Assembly: GCA_951812925.1 (NCBI GenBank)
Contig: OX638370.1
Coordinates: forward strand, 3,062,001-3,126,000
Source of the DNA: Calliopum simillimum
Lineage: Eukaryota; Arthropoda; Insecta; Diptera; Lauxaniidae
Reading direction: 5' to 3'
Length of the DNA: 64,000 bases
Part shown: positions 10,417 through 23,160 of the stretch, piece after piece
Layout of the letters: the number at the start of each line of letters is the position of its first letter
Position numbering within the stretch: the first letter of the stretch is position 1
Program-made: the position numbers and the translations under genes
The notes under the pieces: model-generated
The model's database searches: none
The model's input: only the letters and a program-made list of their open reading frames with translations
Told to the model about the DNA's origin: nothing

Positions 10417-12787
10417 TGTTTTTAATGATATTTAATTCCAATTTTCAAAGAGAAGGGGTGCCATTTTGTCGAAAAAAGTCAAAATCTGTAGCGCTTCTGA
10501 GATTTATAGCAGATCTTGCCAGAAATAGTTTTATTTTTGTGATTTACGTGATTTAATCCGACATTAAGGGCTAAATCACCTCATAAATCTCCGATGAAAA
10601 CGAAGTATAAGCCCGAAGAAGGTTGGATTAATAACCTTCTACACTGTGCAGAAATTTTCAGGGTAAAAAAGTTAAAACCTGGCTTATAAATCATTATGGC
10701 TTGGAAAAAATATTAACATATATTTGAAGATATATTTCACTGTTCCAGTCAATTAAGCGATTTTTGTTGATCTTCATAAAATAACCTCGTGATTTGGAGA
10801 CTTAAAAATACTCAGTTTAGTGCATTGATTCCTATACGCACCGCATATGATCAAATATATTAAGGCTTTGAGGTGAATAATCTCATTTGAGAACTGTCAA
10901 TAGTTGTGTTTTTCTGTAATAAAATTAATTGCTTTTAATTTATTTAGCCAAATAGGGAAATTTTTAATATGCTTAATGGTTTGTGTCATGCAAATAAAGT
11001 TATTAATTTCTTGAAAGAGAAAACAATTTTTCAAAATATCATATAATTTGAATTGTTCACCTTCAAAAGAAATGAACAAAATACTTTTTATATTAAATTA
11101 GTGACAAAAGTTTCAAGATGCTCAAATTAGTTTCGGTCAGAAAAATCATTCACAGGTCATTCTCCTAAATGCCATGAAAATAATTTTAAAATTAAAATTT
11201 ATATTAAAAAGAAAGCTGGAATGCAATTCATTTCTTGAGTGTAGTTTTTTTTTATTTCGCTAACTTTAAAAATTACTTAGATCGCGTTGTTCATATGAAC
11301 AAAAGCATGTTGCTACCGTCATTAAAAATGTTAGCAATTCCAGAACTTCCGCTGCGCAATTTTGAAATTTATCATTGTTTAGTGACGGTAAATATTTTTG
11401 ATGTGGGTAATACTTTTTTTTTCAAATTGCAACAAAATTTCCGGCACAATCCATTTTTCCCGAATATTTTTGCACGATTTGACACGTTTTACATGTTTTA
11501 ATTAAAAAGTTTTTATTCATTTATTTTATATGCACAGAGAGAATCTTTTGATTATATGTTAACACCCTACATTTACTTAGTAATGAATAACACATGATAA
11601 AGTCCAGCAAACTTTGCTTTCAAGTACTTGAGTGGAATCAAAGAAAAGGTTAGAAAACCTCCATAACAACTAAGTAAAAATCAAATCTAACCCATCTTAT
11701 ATCATACAAAGAAAAGGTCATTGTTCGGGAAATTCATTGAGAGAGATAAAAAACATCGGCAAGAATTGCATTCTACATAATTTAGAACTCACTCTTTTTT
11801 GGCCTATCACAAATACCCAAATTGTAAACCAAGCAAAAGCTACCCAATTACTCAATATTTCGGTTAAATTTATTGAGAATCATATGATATATAAAATTAA
11901 GTCTAAAAAAAAAACTTACAACTATGTTAGCATAACTTTTCTTCCAGTAAATATCGTGTTTGATTCAATAAAAAATATACACATAAAAACCGCTTTCACT
12001 TCCAACTAAAAACTGAAATTTGTGAATTTTTAATAAATAAAATTCTTTAGCCAACTAAAGTTTGCTTTTTGATTGAAATATACCCTAATTTTAGCGTTTT
12101 TATAAAGAATAAAACTATATTTCTATACTTTTACCCTAATTTCCATGGGGCATGCAAAGATCATTAATCAAAATTAGTTCATATTTTAGTTTTCCATAAT
12201 GAAAATGTTACATTCCCCCCTCGACTAGATGGGTTTAATTGTACCTCTATTTAATGTCAAGTTCATTGGCATGAGAATATTTAATTTATCGAATGCTAAG
12301 CAAAACTACAACCAACTTCACAGTTTCCGTTGCTAACACACTCATGCCTAATCAATACACTGCGGGAAAATAGTGCAAAGTTTATAATGAATGAATCATT
12401 CATATGAAAAGTGATAATTCTGCTGCATTGTGTGTGCATAAGAAGAGTTCGTGACATTAAATTGAAACAAAAAAAAATAAAAATGAAATAATAAAAGTCT
12501 CATGTAATAAAAAAATAGATAAAATACTACATTGTTTTCTTATTACATATACAAATAAAGCTGCAATTTCCTGTCAGGCTGTGATAAACTTTGCGTATTC
12601 GCAAGTCCCAGTGGAAAAATTAAAAAACAAATATTAAATTGCTATTTATTCGTGTTCGTATGTATTAAAAAGAAAATAAGAACATTTTATTTTATTACAC
12701 TCATAGAAATGATTTAATTGTGTAATGCGTATTTAACGCAGCCGTCAGTCATGGTGTGCGCAAATATTGTAAATTAAATATTTCATT
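10417..12787. other. Non-coding AT-rich DNA
   Basis: I see only short frames (60-90 codons, including 11235-11501 and 11737-12009) of AT-driven composition with no domain. No repeat pair was found by eye. Long runs of ordinary intronic or intergenic sequence fill the interval. Confidence 0.35.
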
Positions 12788-13000
12788 TTAAATTTCATTG
12801 TTTTTTCTCTTCTTTTGTTTTTTAATTGTAGCTTTGTTATTCTTTTCAAAATATTTCCGCAGCTTGCCATACAGGTTTTCGCCGTATAATGCGCTCAGTG
12901 TAATATCTCTTGCACAACTATAGAAATTGTTTTTTGATAGGATTTGATAGGATTTGATAGAGAACGAACTTTCTAGAGTGCCAACACATCTTATGGTCAA
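12788..13000 (-). other. Short ORF of unknown origin
   Basis: The minus frame is 70 codons from ATG to stop. Its second half is coherent (ALYGENLYGKLRKYFEKNNK) and ends in a Lys/Arg-rich tail (KKQKKRKNN), as at the C-terminus of a basic or nuclear protein. The N-terminal part overlaps a small tandem repeat on the plus strand (gataggattt, 12938-12960), which argues against a clean gene. It could be a last exon, a degenerate retrocopy or chance. I do not recognise the family. Confidence 0.2.
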
Positions 13001-13230
13001 AATGGAAATGAATGTTTAGGGTGTATTGCATAAGGTTAAGAAGCTTCTGGGAGGTGGTAGAAGAGACGTGGACTAACAAAAAATTGCAAAACCAAACATA
13101 AGGAAAAAAATTTAAATATCAATTTGAAGGTCCAGAACTTTCCGAAATCCTTTTAAACTCTACAAACCAAGTAATTACGCTTTCAGAAAGCTAATTTAAT
13201 TAGCTAAAAATTTTAGTATTTTTTAGTAAA

Positions 13231-13820
13231 TCGGGCTTGACAAACTATCGTGCAACCGCTTGACAAACAGTTGGACAGAATTGCATGATTATCGAGTACA
13301 GCAGCAACCCTGCTCCCGAAACAGTGAGTGCCAACTGTCGATTCCTATCAACAAAAAGGAAACAGCTGATTGTGAATGAAAATGGAATGATGGAATGCAA
13401 GTTCCAGCGAAGGTATCGTTCTCTAGTAACCCAACCGGCAACGAGGTAAGACGTGTTCTTCAAATATTTCAACCAGGCGTGGACGAAACTGAGACTTTTA
13501 AGCAAAACCCAGTACATAAGTATCAGTGTAGCGGTGGCGCGGACTCTCGTGAACAAACAAGACAGACAAGGACAGGTTAGTAGAGAACAACGGGGAGGCA
13601 GCGGTGGCGCGACTCTCTTGAATCCTGACATCTGGACTGAAACACAGACAGGCGACGCGACAAGTCCACGAGGTGGCACGACTCCTGGATCGGTTGTTAT
13701 TCACGACTTACAGAAATCCTCATCATCCATATTTAGCCCATTTATCACCCGTATTACTAAGCTTGTATTTTAATATATATTAAGATTGCTTTTCAGAGAA
13801 AATAAATTTTTATATACGAA
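13231..13820 (+). repeat. LTR-like repeat, family A copy 1
   Basis: This matches 42812-43382 along most of its length, starting CTTGACAAACTA. Shared blocks include gcagcaaccctgctcccgaa, gactctcgtgaacaaacaag, acaaggacaggttagtag and cggttgttattcacgactta. An AATAAA at 13801-13806 is followed by acgaaccctgggcac, as in the other copy. The polyadenylation signal and the TG...CA ends of the better copy suggest a solo long terminal repeat. The internal frames on both strands (for example 13245-13679, 144 codons) are chance frames within the repeat. No internal retrotransposon genes are adjacent. Confidence 0.6.
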
Positions 13821-15780
13821 CCCTGGGCACCAACGGCTACACTATCTATCGAATGAAGCAAAATTTCTATATTTTTTTTAGAAAACTTTTTGTAGATAAC
13901 TAAGTTTCCCATCGAAATGGCATGTTTTAAAAAAAATTTCTGACTTAAGTATTCTAAAAATGTTCAATTTATCGTGATTTTCCTGTATATTTCGAATATT
14001 ATATACGCACGAATCGGTGTTGCCATTCAGTTTTTATATTTGTTTTTTTTTTTTTTTTTTTTCTTCCTTTCTTTATTGTACAACTAAGTATTGTGCTGTT
14101 TTTATCTTGCATTTATTTCTCCCCAATTCGTTTACAAATATCTTTTTTCCAGCATGCGCGTCCCCCACAAATTTCATTTACTTGTGTTTCTATTATTTTT
14201 CTTAATTTATTAGATAATTTTTGTTATTCTCATTTGTCATGTTCCAAGTTTATCACGATCAGGTTGCTTGACTGTTGTGGATCACCTTAGTCTCCAGCGG
14301 TATTAGCAATAGAAACAGGCGCCTACATGCTGAGCGCATTTGTTTTGTTTGTTTTTTTTCAGTTTTTGTTCTGGTTTTCTCTCTCATTTGTTCTTTGTTA
14401 TTTTTGACACATTATTTTTGTGACTGTTTTGACAGAAACAAGTCAATTATGCGGAGTGTTTGTCACTTTGTCCCATTATGAATGGTATTTTTATACAAAA
14501 AATAAAACTATAAGCACAACATTTAAAAACTACCCTAAGCATTTAGATAAGTGAAAACGATTCTTTCTTTTTGGGCACTTAAAGCGACTATACCGTGGTC
14601 CTTAAATTACAACTAGATATCAGTATGTCTAATACTTAAAGGAACCTCTAAAAAAAGTATCCAAATTATAAAACAAAATAATGCGACTTCTCAAAATACG
14701 AGTATAAAAATGTTTAAATAAACCAACCATCCAATTTGGTGAATTAATCATTTAATGTTTTATTACCCTCTTCAATTCAGTAGTTCAGTTTTTCATTCAA
14801 TTATTGAAAAGTCCTTTTGTGTCATAAAAATCAAATTAATTAATTGCATTTTATTGCACTTCCTGTTTTTGCCTCATTAACATTTTATCATTTTGCTTGA
14901 TTGTGTATGGTTGAGTTCTAACATGAGTTCTGTTTTAACATGATCTCGTAGAGGGTGAATCAGCCTTTTCATTAGCCTGTTAATGTTCTGTAGACATTGC
15001 CATTGAACTCATAATCAGTTCTGAGGCTGAAAGACGTATATATTTTAGTCTTAAGTGCAATACAATATAATTTGCATCACTTAGTCACATGTGTTTTTTC
15101 AAGGAATCACAGATATTTGGAAATACTGGACGATATGATAAGCAAATGAGAATGCTTCTTTCATATACTTCGTGACATTCACCCATATACCATTTTGGAA
15201 TATTACTTTTTATTTCAAATTCATACTATATATTTCTGTATTATAAAATTAAAGTAGTGAACTTGCATACAACACCTTCAGATTGCTAAGATCATTGACA
15301 ACAATATACTGTATTGTGCACAATATACCAGAATGTTTTGACAAAAACAGACCCCGCTTGTCACTATAAATAATAGATAATACGAAAAATTATTGATTTA
15401 TTTTCATACTGAAAATATTAAGGAAATTCTAGCTGTGCGCGCGGTTTATGGGATCGATCAACGCACTTTTTGCCTTGAAATTGAAAAAGTCAATTAATTA
15501 TGCACAATATTAATTAAAATGCAAAGCTGATAATCAAAATGCACCAAAAGCATTAAACGAATAATAATAAAAAATTTCAAAAGAAATTAAAATTTTAAAA
15601 TCTCTTTGCTTTATTGTGAGGAAAAATTTTCTTATTCCTTTGATTGTTGTTGTTGTTGTTGTTGTTGTTTTTTTTTTCAATGAAAACTGGCTGAGTAACA
15701 GCAACAACAAAAGTCAGCAATATCAATGATTGCATGTAAATTTGCATTCATTCCACTCTGTAAAAACTCGCACATTAGCA
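13821..15780. other. Non-coding AT-rich DNA with a TTG microsatellite
   Basis: There is a T-run at about 14042-14062 and a (TTG)n microsatellite at about 15645-15668 followed by a T-run. Frames at 14017-14481 are Phe/Tyr/Cys-rich readings of T-rich DNA. Nothing else was recognised. Confidence 0.4.
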
Positions 15781-15817
15781 TTTGTATTATGAAGAAGGAA
15801 AAAATCCAAGAGCGTAG

Positions 15818-16100
15818 CGTATAAATACCAGTAGGTGCTTATACCCCACCACCACATAGCCATATTACGCAATTTTCTTCAAAACCGGCATACAGATGGC
15901 GCCTCTTGTAGAAAATGCAGCGTAAAGTGCAAAAATCTGCATTAGAGTGGATATGCGTTTTATTTTTCGCATGCGATAAAAAACATTTTTATGTTGATTA
16001 CGCGTGAGATTAAGTGAACGTCGCCGCGCGTACGCGTTCGCTCATTGGGTAGGTACTTCAGGCAACTTTACTTGTTGGCTTTGCGCGCTCTGTGCTGTAT
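15818..16100 (+). promoter_or_regulatory. CpG-containing block with TATA-like motif (candidate promoter)
   Basis: TATAAATA at 15820-15827 is followed by an unusually GC- and CpG-rich stretch for this window. That stretch includes the 10-bp palindrome CGCGTACGCG at 16027-16036 and TTGCGCGCTC near 16081. No downstream frame or initiator could be tied to it. A promoter or regulatory element is possible but unproven. Confidence 0.2.
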
Positions 16101-18535
16101 AGAGTAATTAAATTTGGGTCAAGCGATGGTGTTGTTTGTAGGTGCGATAAGTAGTGATAGCATGCAAATTATAAATAAAATATATATTTACATTTTTGAG
16201 ACTAACTGGTTCTAAGTTTTTGAAGATAAAGCTTTGTTGCAAATAATACTAAAACTTATGAAAAACTTTAATTTATACAAAAAGAAGTTTTAATTTTTCA
16301 GAATATGAATTGGAATCAGGCACTCAAAGGAAAAAGAAAGTAATAAATACGAAAACTTTTTCAACATATGGTCGTGAGGTTCAATAAACTACACCAGTTT
16401 TTCTCAAAAAAAAAAAAAAACAACAGCAAAAAAAATTGAAGTTTGATAAATTTATATTGAACTAATTAAACAGTAATTTTTGCAATTTTTCAACAACAAA
16501 AATTGTTTGTATTTATAAGAACCTTAATTTTTGCGTAGCATTGATTGATTTCGAAAGTATTTCATTTATTTAACAAGATTGCGTATAAAAAATAACAAAT
16601 TATTTTATTTTCACATAGTAAATTACCATCAGCATTACAAATCGATTAATAAAATTAATTTCTGACAATCACAACCCGCAAAGTAATATAAAATTTGTCA
16701 TCCTTTAAAAATGTTTTTTGCAAGAAAATGCGTAGTGGTTAAGAGAAAGAAGACGATCGACAGCATCACCATGTTACTCATCACTTGAAAATCATTTTGG
16801 GGGTTTTGGGAATTCCCATGGCAAAGTTGCCAGAAAGAAAAATATTGAAGGCAAATGAGCGCTACTACTGATTAAAGAGAAAATCACTAAACGTCACTCA
16901 CAATTGCTTGGTGTGACACATTAACACTTTGTGCGCAGATCACACTCTGCGCTGAGATTTCACTTGTCAAAATTTTTAATGACGACATTGTCGTTTTGAT
17001 TGTACATGCATAACAGGTTTCGTTGGTTTATCAGCAGCAGGGAAAAAACATTGATAATAAAAGAGCTGAATATTTATTGTTTCTATTAATTAGTGATAAA
17101 TTATGATGCTGCTGTTTTAAAGTACAGACAACGAGCAATTGAATGGCAATCCAATAGATTTTCAAAAATAACAAAAAAAAATAGAAAGCGATTCATTTAA
17201 AAGGTGTAGGGGGGCAAAAGTCACACATTGTCGCTTATTTGACCGATAAATTTTTTTAATTTTTTCAAAATTAACGGCTCAAATAACTCGAAAATTGCAT
17301 TAGAAAAAGTTGTACAGAATAGTCCCAGAAATCTGAAATTTTTTGGTGATCTACCAATTTCTAACCACCTTATAAATGATATAAGTAGTCAGAAGCATAG
17401 GCATAGCAGATAAAACTAACAGAATAGATTGTACTCAACATCACATTCGTACGCTCAGCTGAATAAAGCAAACTCTGATGTGGAGAGCTCTACAACCTGA
17501 CATTACTAGAATCTTACAAAATTCTTAGGCACTTAAAAACTATCTCATAGACTAAGAAAGAAAAATTAGAAAATTGATATTTTAAGCTGCAACCTGACAT
17601 CCTAAATCCTTTGATTGATTTTCAGATATTTTTTCGATACAAATAAATAATGCCTTAAATTTCAATTTCTTATCGATCATTTTTCCCAGTCATGGTTTCT
17701 TGTTTTTTCGTCTTTTACTTTTTCGATTTCTGACACATCAATTAATTTATTATTATTATTTGTATTCTACCGTAGCGACATATCTTTGTCTACTAAATAA
17801 TTCGATGCATTGATGGCAATACAACAGTAGGCCAATGATCACGACGTAACATTGAATGCGATGGCATGTTCAATACATTGAGGGTCTTTTGTTTTGTTAT
17901 TTTTTTCCTAAGGATTGGCAACACTCACACTATGCTTTTTACTAACTAATGCAGCTGGTATGTGAAAAAGAAATGTTTATTTCCATTTTTATGTCATTTT
18001 AATTGCAAACACTTAACTTGTTAATACTTCTTCAGGTAGTAATATTTATTACACTTAAAGTTAAATAGATACAACTCATAGAATTCTTGAGAACATATAT
18101 CAAATAGGTTCTAAAATTTCAATTCTTGCCACGATTATGACGAGTTTTTAATAGTATGAATAATATTTTGAAAATCGAATTAGCATTTATATGTCCGCAT
18201 ATATTACTTTTAAAAATATTTATGGCTTTATGATGATGTTCAAATCTAGCTATGTGAATTTGCAGAAAAATTCCATAAAACCTGTCATAATTTAAATTAT
18301 AGCCAACTCAGCTTATTACTTATTACTTCATTCAGCGTCAAAAGATATCTTTTTCTCAGCTCAAAAACGTGCGCTATTCAATGGACGCATAAAATCATCT
18401 GGGCATAAAAAGTAGATGGGCTCAAAATTTTGAACCATCTCGGTTATATAAAACGGTTTAAAATACTTCCATATGAACAAAAAAAGTATAAAAGATTTTT
18501 GTATAGTGATACTATTAAATTTAAACCAAAATAGT
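16101..18535. other. Non-coding AT-rich DNA with one small repeat copy
   Basis: A segment at about 17280-17395 (agaaaaagttgtacagaata... to accaccttataaatgat) resembles 62690-62810 and, inverted, about 59105-59150, so it is a dispersed repeat fragment. Otherwise I see ordinary AT-rich DNA with A- and T-runs and no coding evidence. Confidence 0.35.
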
Positions 18536-18690
18536 GTAAATACTATTAATACTTTATTTTTATAAATTTTATACGAACATGTATAAACGTTTTGTATACC
18601 AAGTTGTAGCATAGATTTTATACCAAAATTTGTTTGGATTTGCATTCATTCCGATTTGGTTTGAATTTTACACCCAAACTATTTGCTGTG
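18536..18690 (+). mobile_element. Right half of the 2640-3115-type TIR element
   Basis: This stretch (atactttatttttataaatt ... to caaactatttgctgtg) aligns with 2968-3115 at high similarity and ends in the same terminal inverted repeat next to TA (18691-18692). The left half is absent or too diverged to see. The 94-codon minus frame over 18361-18645 is incidental. Confidence 0.6.
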
Positions 18691-19924
18691 TAATATAAAA
18701 CTTAAAAATTTCAAATGTGCTGTGTTTCTTTTATCAAAATAATGTAAGCTTGCTTACAAATTCTTTATTGTTGCCTTGGAGTGCAGCATTAATACAAAAA
18801 AAAAAAATCAATTTGTTTTTTCACACTCCAATTAAATTTTCTCAATAGCTTCATATTTAAGCACGTTTCATCATATCAATTTTTTTTTTAATTTTCATTT
18901 TTATTTATCGTTTCCAAACAATGCATCATTAATCAAAATAAAAATATTGTGTTTTTTACTATTCCATTAGGCCGTAGCTTTGTTTCTCATTTTTATTACT
19001 AATAAATGTCAAGTTCAGTGTTAAATGCGTGCATTTGTAGTATGTAACTGCAACCAATTTCAGCTTAATAAAAATACACTGCACTTCAGCAAAATCTACT
19101 TCATTAGAATAAACGCTATTGTTGCGTTGGAAAAGTGATGATTCATTATTGGTGGTTGACATTTTTTTGACGCATTTAAATTTACATGCAGCATATCGTA
19201 ATATTAAGTCATTTAGTGCATAGGTCTGATAAATTTTTAGTATTCGTATAGTATTAATATTTTCTTATAAGTTTATTGCACTACCGCAAGTTAAATACGC
19301 AACAGGAACTTAATTTTGTGATAATTTTTGCAATTGTTGTTGTCTTTTTTAAAATAAATCACGTCGTTTTTGATTGCATTATGTTTTTAATTTATTATTA
19401 TTTAACATTTAATATGAATCATAATATTTAATATAAAATGCACTAACTTATCTTTCACTAAAACATAGTCGTGTTGATATTCTTGACTTTTGAAATTAAT
19501 TTATCAAATCATTTTGCACGTTTTCTGTATGTAGTCTTTGCATCATTGTCTAGACTGATTTTAACAAATTAAGAAATAAATTAAATTTTTTATTTTTTTT
19601 TAATTCAATTAATTGCTATTATTTGCATGCAAGTTTCGAATTACATGTTTACACTTACTTTTGAGTTATGTATGTTGTTGTTACCATTTTTGGTTATAAG
19701 TATAAATTGTTTGTAATTTAAAATAGTCGAAGAAATCAATGAAAACATACTTTATACTATTATGTTTCATTATTTTAAATTTAACATAGTTAATGTATAA
19801 TTCACTACATATTTTGTAAATTTTTTAAAAAAACAATACGTACATATTAAAAAACTTCAGCGTTCTAAATTCCTTCTTTCATTTCCAAATTCAATTATTT
19901 AAATGGATAGAATTATAATTTAAC
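18691..19924. other. Non-coding, very AT-rich DNA
   Basis: I saw no coding frame of note, no repeat pair and no RNA gene in this interval. Confidence 0.4.
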
Positions 19925-20370
19925 TAAAACCTGATTCGCCCAATGGTTAAAACTTGACCACAAATGTATTAAATAATTTTGGTACTTTTTGGACAGTTTC
20001 AGTACTTTTTTGCTTTTGGTACAAAATAAGAAAGCTCATTTATCATTCCTGGTACTATGAAAAATGTGAAACGAAAAGAAAACAAAAAACATAAAGTCAA
20101 TGTCAGTCAGCATTTTGTCTTTCTCTTTGTGCTGTATCTTCTTTTCAGCTCTGTGGGACAACGTTTTTTGTCGTTGTTAATATTGAAAAATTTGCATTTA
20201 ATTTTCCTTGGCTTAGTGACAAAATACTAAAATAATTTAAATTTTGTGCAGATTTACATATAAATACCTTTCTAATGGTGTATAATTCAAATTCGTGCTC
20301 CATTTCTAACATAGTGAAAAGAGCAGGACAAATTTTTGTCCTGCATATAAATATATAGATATTAATTTGT
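19925..20370 (+). repeat. Dispersed repeat family D, copy 1
   Basis: Matched in inverted orientation by about 50578-50965, and in part by 41318-41415. Shared landmarks in order are a 'ggtactttttgga' block, a segment complementary to aaatttgtcctacc (aggacaaatttttgtcct at 20326-20343), and a block complementary to ctttctaatggtgtataatt. The 99-codon minus frame at 20145-20444 lies in the repeat and has no domain. Confidence 0.6.
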
Positions 20371-20485
20371 TCGTTTAATATTACTAGAGTTTGCCTTGTG
20401 GCTGAAATTTGATCATTTCGATTTGACTTTAATATATCACCCAACTGTTAACTTAAGAAAACAAATATCTGTGCATTTTCTCTTT

Positions 20486-20790
20486 AGGGGCGTAGCAAAG
20501 CCGACTTACAAATATGAAGGTCATATTATCATGCCTTAGTGTTAACCCAATCTCCATACCAAATTTCATGAAAATCGATGCAGTAGCTTAGCCGTGAGAG
20601 CTTTTTTCCATTTAGGGGCGTAGCACCGCCCACTTAAAAACATAATGATCATATTATCGTTTCTCAGTATTAACCCTATTTGCATACAAAATTTCATAAA
20701 AATAGATGTAGTGGCTTAGCAGCAATAACATTTTTTCCATTAAGGGGCGTGGCACCACCCACACTAAAAAAAAAAAAGAATATCCTATGC
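20486..20790 (+). repeat. 128-bp tandem modules with GGGGCGTRGC core
   Basis: The core AGGGGCGTAGC starts at 20486 and 20614, and its variant AGGGGCGTGGC at 20743, giving periods of 128 and 129 bp. Between cores each unit carries a variant of aaatttcatgaaaatcgatg. Similar cores occur at 22964, 28765, 28905, 29047, 39018, 60570 and 61200. Confidence 0.65.
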
Positions 20791-22589
20791 ACTGCTGCTC
20801 CTCACAATTTTTCCAACAAAAAAAAAAACCAAGCGAATATGATGAGACTAAGGCATAGAAACAGGGACTGTACCGATTTTGTTTATCCCAAGACCACCTT
20901 CCAATGTTAATCACCAAATGCAATTTACCACTTGTCAGCAGTCAAATACACAATATGTGTAAAGGCAATAGTTCAAGTGATGCGCATGAAGTTGGACGCA
21001 AGGTGTCGCTGTAGTAACTAATAGTGTCAGCCCTAAGCAAATTAAAACTGCTGAACTCAAGAGCAGGAGTTCCACAACACACAGCAGTTTCAAAACCGCC
21101 CGCCGAACAGTGGCAACACAGACAACAAATAATATAAGCCAAATCCTTACGTTCACTTCAAAGCCACTCATTCCGGTTGAAATTCATACAAATGCTTGCC
21201 AAGTGTTAAATGCAAATTTCGCATTGCATACTTGAAGGCGTAGTTGGCTTATTTTATGCATACTTTTCATGCTTAAGCGTCGAGAGTCAACTGAAATGAG
21301 GCGGTGGCAGCGGCAGCTTGGAATTTGTTGCATTGCGTTGAAAAATGGCGTGGAAAATTGCAGCGCGTGTTATGCGCGGAGGGAGGTGACCGAGAGATGC
21401 GGTCAGTGGGATTAGATTACAGAGTGTACGTGCGAAGCAAGGGAATAAAATGAAATGCAAGCGTAGAAATTAGAGAAATAAAAATACATACATATAATGC
21501 GCTAATTGCAAAACATTTCAGGGTTTTTCTTCTTCATAATTTCAATTCTCATACATAAATTTTTGCGTGCGACTGGCGAGTGGAAAATATTTCAGTAAAA
21601 TTTTAATAATTTGCTAAATGTCATGGGACAATGCGAGACCATGGCAGAGGGATACACAAAAATGTAAATTTTTTCTCAGATATGTGCTTATAAGAAAATT
21701 TTCTTTTTAAACAAAGCTTATTAATTTTATTGCATATCGTTGTAACACTACATCTTGCAACAAAATACACAAAATTTCTAAAATAAAAAATATAAAACCA
21801 AATACGCAGATTTTTTCATATAAAAAACATATTACCTCGTAAATGTTAAATTTAAACAAATTATAACAGTAAATTTTCATTACACCCTACTATGATGATG
21901 AATAGAGACATAAAGTTTTAGAACAAATGTGCCAAAAGTCACACTGATGGCTTATGCTGATAATGTCACTAAGACGTCAGTGTGCTAGGAACTCGAAGCA
22001 GATAATGTGTGTATGAATCATTCATGATTAAACCACTTCTGCATATTTTTCGACTGACATATAGAGGAAAATGTCACGAGCACGTCAGCAATAAATGAAG
22101 AAAAAATTATCATTATGTTTTTATTTTTTTATGTTTTGGTTTTACAGATATAAGTTTTTTATTTAGATTTATGAACTAAATATATTTTAATTTAAATTAA
22201 TTACATAATTTCAAATATTTCAGACATTTGAATGACATTGCCTGACACTCTGTTAATGATTCTTTGATGAAAAAATCATTTCGGAAAGTTCATGTAGAGT
22301 GCCCTATGTTCGTGTTATTTTCACGATGATTCATCGATGAATACCTATGTATATCATAATGGATGATATCGCTCAAAAACGCCAATGGTTACTTTCTCGA
22401 CATTTCCTACATATTTGAATTTTTCAACATTTTTTTCAAAATGTTATTTTTCGATTTTCTCAATATTTCAGAACTTTCTCAGCAATTTCTGACTTGTTTG
22501 ACATTAACGACTCATAATTTTCTTCATTAATTTTAATTAATTTTTTCAACATTTCTTAATTTTTTTACATAAATTCCCATAGTTTTCTA
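20791..22589. other. Non-coding DNA
   Basis: The GC content rises around 21280-21400, but no frame has coding features. The frames at 20935-21171 overlap on the same strand in different frames and show no domain. No repeat pair was recognised. Confidence 0.35.
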
Positions 22590-22594
22590 ACTTT

Positions 22595-23160
22595 TTGTAA
22601 TGTTTGTAACACAGAGAAAGAGGCGTGGCAGATATAGAAAGGTATATATATTCTTCATCAGCGTCACCTCCTGAGTCGATATAGCCATGTCCGTCTAGAT
22701 GGCTAGGTGGCTGGCTGGATGTGCGTGGAAATACATTTTCTGGGAAAACTGAGCAAAATAATTCAATGAAATTTGATACACTGTCTCCATCGCCAAAGAT
22801 AGCTCGTGGGATTGAAAATGAGCAAAATCGGACACGCCTACCGCCCATATGAAAAATATATTCAAAATGCAACTTAATGAGTATTTTTCACGACAATGCA
22901 ACCAAAATACTAGAAATTGTAAGCGCAAGTTCTGAGTAAAAACTTGGTGAATTCAGACAAAAGGACGTGGCACCTCCCATGTAAGCAAAAGCTTCAAAAC
23001 GCTGTATCGAAAAGGTTTTTGGTGATAATCGAACTAAATTTTACTCATACACTTAGAACTATAAATTTAAGCTCTGAGCAAAAACTGGGTGAACTCGGAC
23101 AAAAGGGCGTGGCACCTCACATATAAGCAAAATTTTTAAAATACTGTAGTGTAGGGTATT
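22595..23160 (+). repeat. Module family B, copy 1
   Basis: This aligns with 28354-29100 and 32592-33085: a gcgtggcagatatagaaa block, the cctgagtcgatatagccatg block, a GGCT-rich microsatellite, a block around aaatttgatacactgtctcc, then tandem units with GGACGTGGCACCTCCCAT. It ends in GTGTAGGGTA near 23158. The 5' end is degraded. The minus frames of 108 and 77 codons are repeat readings. Confidence 0.65.

Noticed and set aside
13245..13679. 144-codon minus and 106-codon plus frames
   Set aside because: They overlap on opposite strands inside the LTR-like repeat. Copy 2 of the repeat does not preserve them.
15645..15668. Regular TTG repeats as a CRISPR or satellite-like array
   Set aside because: It is a simple trinucleotide microsatellite. 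No spacer-repeat arrangement exists anywhere in the window.
22546..22928. Overlapping 108- and 77-codon minus frames
   Set aside because: The same residues (HGYIDSGGDAD, EEYIYLSISATP) recur in module B copies at 28358 and 32598, which shows they are repeat readings.
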